Shown one piece after another: positions 57,957-64,000 of a DNA stretch of 64,000 bases. The translations under genes and the position numbers were made by a program. Within the stretch, counting starts at the first letter, position 1. Each line of letters begins with the position of its first letter. The stretch spans positions 868,001 through 932,000 of the forward strand of contig NZ_JACVEE010000001.1 in NCBI RefSeq assembly GCF_015355755.1. The letters run 5' to 3'. Source of the DNA: Nocardia sp. XZ_19_385. GTDB lineage: Bacteria > Actinomycetota > Actinomycetes > Mycobacteriales > Mycobacteriaceae. The notes under the pieces are model-generated. The model did no database searches. It was not told where the DNA came from and saw nothing but the letters and a program-made list of their open reading frames with translations.

Positions 57957-59443
57957 CGCGGAATGGTGCTCCTCCCGAGGTCGGGCGAACGATTCGCCCA
58001 ACGGTCACCGGCCATATCACCCATGCTTTGTTCGGCATTGCTGATCCCGCTCGTCGCGGCTCTGGCCGCACCGATCCGGCCGGCCGCACGCGCCGCACCG
58101 GACGATACGGCCGTCGCGCCCGCAGGCCCAGAGGCGCGCGGAGCTTCACCGCCGCCGGCCGCTTGGCCGCCACCGCCGCCGGGGCGGGGAGGCGGGACCG
58201 GGCGGGGTGGGCCACCGCCGCCGCGCGGACCGCCCGCGCCACCCGGCGGGCCGGTGCCGCTGCCGCTCACGTAGCCCGGAGAGCCCGCCGCCGCAGTGCC
58301 TTTCACGCCGACCGCCTTGGTGCCCATGGCGCCCAGCGCGGCCGCGGCGACCAAGGTACCGCCCGCCGCGGTCAGACCGGAACCACCGGAGCCGACGATC
58401 GCGACCGCCGGGGTGACCAGGCGCATCAGCGCGGGCAGCACGAACGCGACACTGCAGAGCAGCACGATCGCGACCAGCATGCGTTGCGCCTCTTCGCCTT
58501 CGGGCAGACCGGTGGTGGAGGTGAGCCCGTCGACGTGACCCGCGGTGGTGAAGGCGATCATGTAGACGATCGCCGCCACCGGTTTATAGAGCATGAACGC
58601 GATGATCCAGCCGACCAGCTTCTGGTAGGAGTTCTTGCCGATGTCCATGCCGGACGACGCCGCCGCCAACGGCAGCACACCGGCCGCGACTATCAGCAAA
58701 CCCTGCCGCACGATGGCGAGGATGATCTGTGCGAGCGCGCCCAGCAGGCCGACGATCGCGATGATCAAGACCAAACCTGGTGAAAATGCTTGCAGCTTCG
58801 AGGTTTTCACCATCAGCTCGGCCAGATCCTTGGCGTTGCCGTTGGTGGAGTCCTCGATGATCCACTCCGAGAAGCGGTCCGAGGCCTGGGTCCCCGCGAC
58901 GATGATCGCGCCGAGCATCCAGGAGGAGAACACCACCCGGGCGAACATCCGGAAGCCCTCTTCCGCCTCGCCGGACACACCGCCGCGCCGGGCCGCGGCC
59001 AAGCGGCCGCCGGAGATGATCACCGAGGCTATCAGCAGCATGATCTGTATCTGATAGGTGTAATCGTTGATTTTGGTGAAGAGCGAACCACCATCGCTGG
59101 CAGCCTCGTTCGGCACTTTCATCCAGAACGTCAGCGCCAGGATGAGCGCCTCGCCGAGGCCGTTCATCAGCGAGTCGACGACCTTGCCGAAGGTGGAATC
59201 CCAGGCCTTGTCGCGGACGGCGGCGGCGGCGTCGCCGGGGTGCGTGGTGGCGTTGCCGCCCTTGCACACCGCGGACGCGAGATCACCGAGCGACGGCGTG
59301 CCCGGGATACCGACACCGTCGAGGGTGTCGTGAATCTCGTTGCACTGCTGGTCGAAACCGTAGGTCTGGCCGTAGGCCACGGTCGGTGTCGCGACCATCA
59401 CGGTGAACATCACCGCGAGGATTGTGATGAGCTTCTTCACCAT
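57953..59443 (-). CDS. VirB6/TrbL-like polytopic channel protein
   Basis: The protein (496 residues) has a signal peptide (VKKLITILAVMFTVMVATPTVAYG), an extracytoplasmic Cys-containing segment, and six or so membrane helices between about residues 90 and 370 (IMLLIASVIISGG, VFSSWMLGAIIVAG, LVLIIAIVGLLGALAQIILAIV, VAIVLLCSVAFVLPALM). The last 130 residues are Gly/Pro-rich (GGGGPPRPVPPPRPGGGGG). The layout fits TrbL/VirB6 conjugation channel proteins. ATG 59443 follows GGGGTGG. The gene overlaps its upstream neighbour's end by seven bases. Confidence 0.85.
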   Translation of the reverse strand: MVKKLITILAVMFTVMVATPTVAYGQTYGFDQQCNEIHDTLDGVGIPGTPSLGDLASAVCKGGNATTHPGDAAAAVRDKAWDSTFGKVVDSLMNGLGEALILALTFWMKVPNEAASDGGSLFTKINDYTYQIQIMLLIASVIISGGRLAAARRGGVSGEAEEGFRMFARVVFSSWMLGAIIVAGTQASDRFSEWIIEDSTNGNAKDLAELMVKTSKLQAFSPGLVLIIAIVGLLGALAQIILAIVRQGLLIVAAGVLPLAAASSGMDIGKNSYQKLVGWIIAFMLYKPVAAIVYMIAFTTAGHVDGLTSTTGLPEGEEAQRMLVAIVLLCSVAFVLPALMRLVTPAVAIVGSGGSGLTAAGGTLVAAAALGAMGTKAVGVKGTAAAGSPGYVSGSGTGPPGGAGGPRGGGGPPRPVPPPRPGGGGGQAAGGGEAPRASGPAGATAVSSGAARAAGRIGAARAATSGISNAEQSMGDMAGDRWANRSPDLGRSTIPR

Positions 59444-60291
59444 GGCGTCCACCCCGTCAGCGTCGTAATGGTTTCGGTTTGCGGTCTACCGTCCGGACCG
59501 GGTACCGACTTCAATCGCCAATCACCGTCGATCCACACCACTGTCAAACGCGTTGCCACCCATCTGATGCCGCCGCCCTCGCCCGCCTGGGCGCGAGTAG
59601 CGATGCGCATTGTCGCCTGCTCCGGCGTGTAGCTCTCGATCTGGAAGGCGTCCGAGGCCACCAGCCATTTCGCCGCCGATTCCGGAAGCTGTTCCGGCAC
59701 ACCGCCTTCAGACAGCTTGGCTTGATAGGCCGCCTGCTCCTGCGCGGTCAGCACCATCTGCCGCGCACGCAGCTCGCGGTCTGCCGGACGGGCGTTGGCG
59801 CGGTACATGATCTGCGCGCCGGCCAGGATCGCGCCCTGCGGTGTATGGCTGTAACCGAGGGCGAGGCCGTCCACGACCCGCGCCGGGCCGTCCGAGGTGG
59901 AGAAGGGCAGCGAGACGCCGTAGACGCGCTGCCAGCCGCCCTCGCTGTGGGTACCGGCCGGTGCGGCGGTCAGCCAATCCGGGTCGGCCGACTTGCGCTG
60001 CTGCGCGGCGTTCTGCGGAAGTGGTTGGCCCGCAGGGTTTTTCGGGATGTCGACCCGGCGTCCGAAGACATCGACCGCCGCGCCCGCGAAGCCGACCGGG
60101 GTGGGGGCCGTGGTCGCGTTGAGCGGACCGGACGACGCGTTCGTCGCCAGGACCCGGTCGCCTTCGGACTCGTTGTCGCGCAGGGCCGACACCGTCACGC
60201 CCACCGCGACGAGTACGGCGACAGCCGCCGCCAAGCCGATCAGCGTCAGCCGGGAGCGTCGCACGCCGGTACGGGGGCCGCGGGTCACCAT
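59437..60291 (-). CDS. NTF2/VirB8-like membrane protein, copy 1
   Basis: The 284-residue protein has a basic head (MVTRGPRTGVRRSRL), one helix (about 16-36) and an extracytoplasmic domain. It shares blocks with the next gene: VDVFGRRVDIPKNPAGQPLPQN, WLTAAPAGTH, GWQRVYGVSLPFSTSDGPARVVDGLALGYSHTPQGAI and DGDWRLKSV. ATG 60291 has GGCGGG nine bases upstream. The WRL ending and single anchor fit VirB8/TcpC-like proteins that scaffold the channel. Confidence 0.8.
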   Translation of the reverse strand: MVTRGPRTGVRRSRLTLIGLAAAVAVLVAVGVTVSALRDNESEGDRVLATNASSGPLNATTAPTPVGFAGAAVDVFGRRVDIPKNPAGQPLPQNAAQQRKSADPDWLTAAPAGTHSEGGWQRVYGVSLPFSTSDGPARVVDGLALGYSHTPQGAILAGAQIMYRANARPADRELRARQMVLTAQEQAAYQAKLSEGGVPEQLPESAAKWLVASDAFQIESYTPEQATMRIATRAQAGEGGGIRWVATRLTVVWIDGDWRLKSVPGPDGRPQTETITTLTGWTPW

Positions 60292-61106
60292 TTGGTCCAT
60301 CCCGCCAGCGACTCGATCATCTCGGTCTGCGAACCGCTGGACGTGGCGGGCTTGAGCCGCCAGTCCCCCGCGTCCCACACCATCACCAATCGCATGGCCG
60401 CCCAGACCTGCCGGCCGTCGACGACGGGTCCGCGAGTGGCGAGCTGGAGGATGGCGAGGTCGTCGGCGTAGTTCTCGATCTTGAACGCGTCGGAGGCGAC
60501 GAAGTATCGCGTCACCTTCTCCGGCTGCTGCTTCGGCAGCCGGTTCTCGTTCAAAGCCTTGTCGTACGCGGCGATCTGCTGCGCGGACACGCGCACCTGG
60601 CGCACATACAGGTCGCGGTCGGCCGGGCGCGCGTTGAGCCGGTAGGTGATCTGCGCGGCGGCCAGCGCGGCGCCCTGCGGCGTGTGCGCGTAACCGACGG
60701 CCAAGCCGTCTTCGATGCGCGTGGGTCCGTCGGAGGTGGAGAACGGGACCGACGCCCCGTACACCCGCTGCCAGCCCTGCGGCTGGGTGGTGCCGGCGGG
60801 CGCACCGGTCAGCCAATCCGGGTCCGAGGGCTTGCGCTGCCGACCGGGATCCTGCGGAAGCGGTTGTCCCGCAGAGTTGTTCGGGACGTCCACGCGCCGG
60901 CCGAAGAGGTCGACCTCGGGGTCGGTGAACCCCTGCCCGGTGCCGGCGTTCGCGGCGGCCGGGTCCTCGATCGGCCCGCTCTGGTCCCGCGTGAAGAACA
61001 TGACGGCGCCGACGATCACGATGAGGGCAAGCACCGCGGCGGACGCGATCGCGCCGAAGGAAACCCGGTCGCGCGGGTACGCCGGCTCCTTCTCCTTCGC
61101 GTTCAT
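60285..61106 (-). CDS. NTF2/VirB8-like membrane protein, copy 2
   Basis: The 273-residue protein has an N-terminal helix (about 16-38, FGAIASAAVLALIVIVGAVMFF) and an outer domain: VDLFGRRVDVPNNSAGQPLPQD, WLTGAPAGT, GWQRVYGASVPFSTSDGPTRIEDGLAVGYAHTPQGAAL, AGDWRLKPA. It is a close tandem paralogue of the gene at 59437, with alignable blocks throughout. ATG 61106 overlaps the previous stop (ATGA), and its stop overlaps the next gene by seven bases. Two copies in tandem suggest a hetero-oligomeric scaffold. Confidence 0.8.
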   Translation of the reverse strand: MNAKEKEPAYPRDRVSFGAIASAAVLALIVIVGAVMFFTRDQSGPIEDPAAANAGTGQGFTDPEVDLFGRRVDVPNNSAGQPLPQDPGRQRKPSDPDWLTGAPAGTTQPQGWQRVYGASVPFSTSDGPTRIEDGLAVGYAHTPQGAALAAAQITYRLNARPADRDLYVRQVRVSAQQIAAYDKALNENRLPKQQPEKVTRYFVASDAFKIENYADDLAILQLATRGPVVDGRQVWAAMRLVMVWDAGDWRLKPATSSGSQTEMIESLAGWTKW

Positions 61107-61753
61107 GGCTTCGGTGCCTCCAACTTGACGATGTCGCTCGGTAATTCGGTGATCGCGTCGATGGGCCGGGTGGTCGAGCCCGGATCGGGCAGGCGCAACC
61201 GCCAGTCGTCGAGGAACCATTCGACGGTGGTGTGGTTGACCGCCCTGGAGCCGTCGGAGTATTCGGTGTAGATGTCGGTCGCCGTTTTCTGCGAGGTGTA
61301 GCCGGTGATTTTGTAGCCGAGCAGGCGGGGCGCGTATTCGGGCGAGGCCGGTCCGGTGATGGACAACTGCACGCGGTTCACCGACCATTCGTCGCGGGCG
61401 GGCCCGGGGACGACCTCTTTTGCGATGACTTTCGCCCACTGGTTGTCCGGGGCCACCGACATCCGCACGGTGTGGGTGATCGCCGCTACCGCGGCGCCGG
61501 CCGGTGTCCGCGCGAAACCCGTCGCGGCGCCGTCGGCGGTCGACTTCGGGCCCTGGTCGGTGTGCGGCAGTGCGACACCGTGGTAGCCCTGCCAGCGGAC
61601 GCCGCTGGGCCCAGCGTTGATATCGGGTGACGAATCATCATTGCCGGAGCCGCAGCCGGCGACCAGAGCCAGCATCGCGAAACCGATCAGCCCGGCCGCG
61701 GGCCGGTTGAGGGCCCGCCGCCGAACGGCGTTGTCACCCACGGTCTTTGTCAT
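61103..61753 (-). CDS. NTF2/VirB8-like lipoprotein, copy 3
   Basis: The 216-residue protein has a lipobox (IGFAMLALVAGCGS, Cys near residue 34) and then the shortened shared core: VRWQGYHGVALPHTDQGPKSTADGAATGFARTPAGAAVAA, and DDWRLRLPDPG. The shared spacing with the two neighbouring genes shows common descent, but with a lipid anchor in place of a helix. ATG 61753 overlaps the preceding stop (ATGA). It is probably exposed on the outer face of the membrane. Confidence 0.76.
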   Translation of the reverse strand: MTKTVGDNAVRRRALNRPAAGLIGFAMLALVAGCGSGNDDSSPDINAGPSGVRWQGYHGVALPHTDQGPKSTADGAATGFARTPAGAAVAAITHTVRMSVAPDNQWAKVIAKEVVPGPARDEWSVNRVQLSITGPASPEYAPRLLGYKITGYTSQKTATDIYTEYSDGSRAVNHTTVEWFLDDWRLRLPDPGSTTRPIDAITELPSDIVKLEAPKP

Positions 61754-62010
61754 GTCGGTAGGAACGCCAATGCGATCCCCGACGCCGTGCTAGCGACCGT
61801 CGCTCCGATCAGGCTCATCAACACTCCGTGGGTGGCGTCGTTGACCGCCATATCGCTGCGGAAGGCGATCCAGAGGCGGCCCGCGGAGAAGATCATCCAG
61901 GCCAGGCAGATCAGGAGCACGAACCACAGCAACCAGTTCAGCAGCTGCATCAGCGGTTCCAGGACCTCCGAGGGCAGCTGCTTGTAGGCCAGTGTCACAG
62001 TATTGGTCAT
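61750..62010 (-). CDS. Small two-helix conjugation membrane protein
   Basis: The 86-residue protein has two hydrophobic segments (about 20-45, LLNWLLWFVLLICLAWMIFSAG, and 60-84, VLMSLIGATVASTASGIALAF). The size and layout fit VirB2/VirB3-like subunits of conjugation channels, but no family motif is recognised. ATG 62010 overlaps the upstream stop (TGATG). It resembles the next small protein in layout (LLWFVLL against LTWFVLL), so the two may be related. Confidence 0.7.
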   Translation of the reverse strand: MTNTVTLAYKQLPSEVLEPLMQLLNWLLWFVLLICLAWMIFSAGRLWIAFRSDMAVNDATHGVLMSLIGATVASTASGIALAFLPT

Positions 62011-62306
62011 CAGGTACCTATTAGGGCGTTCATGATGGTGCCCGCACTGGTGGCGATGACGCCACCGATCATGGCTCCGGCCACCATCTTCGGCGATTCC
62101 AGACCGCCGCCGGTCCATTTCTCCCAGGCGAACTTGCCGCCCGCGTACACGATTCCGCAGATGCCCGAGAGCAGCACGAACCAGGTGAGGTAGCTGACCA
62201 GCTGCAGGAACTTCTCCGACCCCGGCGGCGCCTCGGGGGTCGGGTTACCGACCTGGGCCAGCACGGTGCCGTACGTCTCCTGCACGGCGAGGAGTAATGA
62301 GCTCAT
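62010..62306 (-). CDS. Small VirB2/TrbC-like conjugation membrane protein
   Basis: This 98-residue protein has two hydrophobic segments (about 37-60, LVSYLTWFVLLSGICGIVYAGG, and 74-96, MVAGAMIGGVIATSAGTIMNALIG) with a short loop, as in VirB2 pilin-like subunits. The N-terminus is moderately polar (MSSLLLAVQETYGTVLAQ). AAAGG precedes ATG 62306. It sits next to a similar small gene, and one or both may form the channel filament or pore. Confidence 0.7.
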   Translation of the reverse strand: MSSLLLAVQETYGTVLAQVGNPTPEAPPGSEKFLQLVSYLTWFVLLSGICGIVYAGGKFAWEKWTGGGLESPKMVAGAMIGGVIATSAGTIMNALIGT

Positions 62307-62346
62307 CGGGTGCCTTTCTCGAAATCCGAAGGTTCGGCGACCGGAC

Positions 62347-62997
62347 TCACGGCTCCTCCCCCTCTTCGAAAGCTGTACGGGCGTCGATCTTTTCGCGAAC
62401 GGTGGCGACAATATCGGCACCGATTTCGCGGACCTCCAGCGGTACCTCCGCGAGCGGATCGATCTTGCGTTTGCGTTCCGGGAGCGGGTCGCCCGGCGAC
62501 CACACGGGCAGCGCGTCGGCTTCGACCAGGGTCCATTCCTCGTACCACGGGACCTGCCACATCGGCCCGGCCAGCGAGCCGACGACGTCGCGATAGCGCC
62601 GGATCTCCACCGGCATCCGGCCCGGTCTAGCGGCGACGGTGATCAAACCGAGTACCTCCGAGGGGCCGCCGAAACCGAAGTGGTGCTGGCGCAACAGATC
62701 ATGGGCGCGGGTCAGGCCGGCGATGGTCTCGCGGGCCACCAGCACGACATAGGGGGATTCCCGCTCGAAGACACCGGGCCAGCGACGACTGGAATCCGCC
62801 GCGGGCGCGAGCACGTGCGCGAGCGTGGTGGCGCCGGCGCCGCCGTGTACGCCCAGCAACCACACCAGCGGGGCGCGGCCGATACCGGGCACGGGACGCT
62901 CCCACACGGGCGCACGACGGGATTCCGGCGGGGCGACTACACCCGCCGGCTGCGGAGTTTGCTTGCGCAGACCTAGTTTCGACATGGCGGCGGTCAT
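62347..62997 (-). CDS. ParA-like P-loop protein with degenerate Walker A
   Basis: The 216-residue protein has LVWLLGVHGGAGATTLAHVLAPA near residues 44-66, a Walker A-like loop in which the lysine position is Ala56. It continues with VVLVARETIAGLTRAHDLLRQ and a C-terminal acidic segment. The fold suggests the SIMIBI/ParA class, but without the lysine ATP hydrolysis is doubtful. ATG 62997 overlaps the partner gene's stop (ATGA). It probably works with the larger partner gene at 62994. Confidence 0.74.
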   Translation of the reverse strand: MTAAMSKLGLRKQTPQPAGVVAPPESRRAPVWERPVPGIGRAPLVWLLGVHGGAGATTLAHVLAPAADSSRRWPGVFERESPYVVLVARETIAGLTRAHDLLRQHHFGFGGPSEVLGLITVAARPGRMPVEIRRYRDVVGSLAGPMWQVPWYEEWTLVEADALPVWSPGDPLPERKRKIDPLAEVPLEVREIGADIVATVREKIDARTAFEEGEEP

Positions 62998-63896
62998 GAT
63001 GCCACCCCCGCGAGTAGGCGCCCATAGGCTCGTCGGGTCTCCGGCGCCAGCGCCGAGTGCCGGACCAGTTCGCCGCGCGCCAGGTGCGGATCGTAGGGAA
63101 TCTCGCGGATATCGCGGACCCAGCCGGAGAGGTGTTCACGCAAATGATCGGCAATGCGTGATTCGGCGCCTGGAAGCTGATGCGAGATCACAATGGTGGT
63201 GTCACCCACGATGCCGCCCCCTTGTCCTTCGGTAGCGTCCCCGTACTGGTCGTCCAGCCATTCCAGGGTGACGCGCAACCTGTTCGCGGCGTCGGCGCGG
63301 GCCGGAATGGCAAGCACCAGAGCCACATCGGAATCATCTAGGAGCGGACGTAGTTGCCGTCCGGCAATCGCGCTGCCGCCGTCGTAGACCCCGGTGAACC
63401 CGGCGTCGTCGATGGCCCGCGCCACCGTGAGGTAAGTCGCACGACGGCGCAGCGGCGCCGCGTCCCGCCAGAGCAGGCCGATGCCCGAGGTCGCCAGCGA
63501 GAGGCACTCCTTCACCGGTGCGGGTTCGTCGTTGCCGCGCCCGTACAGCCATGACTGCAAGCTGATCGGATGCAGGTGTTCATCGGCCCCGCGCAGGGCG
63601 ATATCGCTGCCCGCGGCGGTCGCGTCCACCGCCACCGTCGGCGTGCCCGCCATGCCCAATTCACCCGCGATTCCGAGCGCGGTCGTGGTGACGCCCGCGC
63701 CGCCGCAACCGCCGACCACCAGAATCGGGCGCTGCGAAGGCTGCGTGTCGGATTGTTCCTCGGTGCCTGCCGCGCCCCCGCCGCCTTGCTTGTTCCGCCT
63801 CAACCGCACCACCGGAGCTTTCGACCGCGCGGGCTTGCTCGCCGCCGCACCCGCCTCGGGTGTGTCGTCGAGCCAGCGGCTCCAGTCGTCTCCCAT
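62994..63896 (-). CDS. MinD/ParA-like protein with degenerate Walker A
   Basis: The 300-residue protein has a polar N-terminus (1-55), then ILVVGGCGGAGVTTTALGIAGELGM (residues 58-82), in which the lysine position is Val69. PTVAVDATAAGSDIALRGADE follows, and VALVLAIPARADAANRLRVTLEWLD later resembles switch II text. AAGGAGAG precedes ATG 63896. It may position or regulate the conjugation apparatus in the manner of ParA-type locators, though hydrolysis is doubtful. The upstream gene continues out of the window. Confidence 0.8.
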   Translation of the reverse strand: MGDDWSRWLDDTPEAGAAASKPARSKAPVVRLRRNKQGGGGAAGTEEQSDTQPSQRPILVVGGCGGAGVTTTALGIAGELGMAGTPTVAVDATAAGSDIALRGADEHLHPISLQSWLYGRGNDEPAPVKECLSLATSGIGLLWRDAAPLRRRATYLTVARAIDDAGFTGVYDGGSAIAGRQLRPLLDDSDVALVLAIPARADAANRLRVTLEWLDDQYGDATEGQGGGIVGDTTIVISHQLPGAESRIADHLREHLSGWVRDIREIPYDPHLARGELVRHSALAPETRRAYGRLLAGVAS

Positions 63897-63912
63897 CGTT
63901 CTCAGCTCTCCT

Positions 63913-64000
63913 TCATCCGGCCGCGATACCCGTGATCAGGGTGCGGCCGCCGACCACCGCGGTGGTGACCGTCTGCTTGTTGTACGTCGCCGGTACGCCG
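63913..64000 (-). CDS. C-terminal end of an upstream conjugation-operon gene
   Basis: The last 28 codons of a minus-strand frame enter the window, ending VTTAVVGGRTLITGIAAG before TGA at 63915-63913. The next gene's ribosome site overlaps this stop. There is too little sequence for a family call. Confidence 0.6.
   Translation of the reverse strand, partial: GVPATYNKQTVTTAVVGGRTLITGIAAG

Larger units (their letters stand above)
48976..64000 (-). mobile_element. Conjugation (type IV secretion) gene cluster, right end outside window
   Basis: All sixteen genes from 64000 to 48976 lie on the minus strand, most with overlapping or closely spaced ends. They encode two large conjugation ATPases, a VirB6-like channel protein, a cell-wall hydrolase, small membrane proteins and VirB8-like proteins. 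The set is typical of conjugative plasmids and integrative elements of mycolata. No integrase, relaxase, replication gene or direct repeat is in the window, so the boundary at the left is inferred from the gene orientation change and the ppiB neighbourhood. Confidence 0.7.

Overview
The window is a GC-rich actinobacterial chromosome segment. Gene content and order (nusB-efp-pepQ; aroC-aroK-aroB; aroE-mltG-ruvX-alaS; rarA; aspS; hisS-ppiB; korAB; mdh; an Rv2578c-type radical SAM gene; type VII secretion substrates) match the Mycobacterium tuberculosis Rv2533c-Rv2582 neighbourhood as I remember it. The host is therefore a mycolic-acid actinobacterium, most likely Nocardia or a close relative such as Rhodococcus. 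This rests on protein reading only; no search was run.

Layout. 1-5.5 kb: accessory genes. A TIR-domain protein runs off the left edge and is followed by an ion/carboxylate permease. A tightly overlapped operon (two-helix membrane protein, cupin, inositol-monophosphatase-like enzyme) faces a divergent paralogue of the membrane protein. 5.6-7.9 kb: nusB, efp, pepQ. 8-12.8 kb: accessory and regulatory genes, namely a MerR-type operator, serine hydrolase and merR; a DoxX/monooxygenase pair; an orphan response regulator; a prepilin peptidase. 12.9-16.6 kb: the aroC-aroK-aroB operon, in which AroK carries a very long Arg-rich tail and no dehydroquinate dehydratase gene follows aroB. 16.6-26.3 kb: a small membrane protein, three Uma2-family genes, aroE-mltG-ruvX-alaS and rarA. 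26.5-34.5 kb: phoD, an APH-like kinase, a GYQPQ-repeat membrane protein, aspS, a zinc metallopeptidase and a secreted protein. 34.5-38.7 kb: a type VII secretion substrate pair, an SDR gene behind two tandem KstR-type operators, and a radical SAM gene behind a LexA-like box. 38.8-45.4 kb: korAB, mdh, an unannotated 39-aa membrane protein, hisS. 45.5-47.9 kb: an IS200/IS605-type tnpB wedged between hisS and ppiB.

48.4-64 kb holds a conjugation (type IV secretion) locus. It is almost entirely on the minus strand, with most start/stop codons overlapping. It encodes a TraG/VirD4 coupling ATPase, a VirB4-like ATPase, an SCO6880-like protein, a VirB6/TrbL-like channel protein, a three-domain peptidoglycan hydrolase, small VirB2/VirB3-sized membrane proteins, NTF2/VirB8-like membrane proteins and lipoproteins, and two ParA-like P-loop proteins. 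Two features stand out: a NlpC/P60 domain with all three catalytic residues replaced, and two ParA-like proteins without the Walker A lysine. The operon continues past the right edge.

No rRNA, tRNA or CRISPR array was recognised. Perfect inverted repeats between converging genes are listed as terminators.
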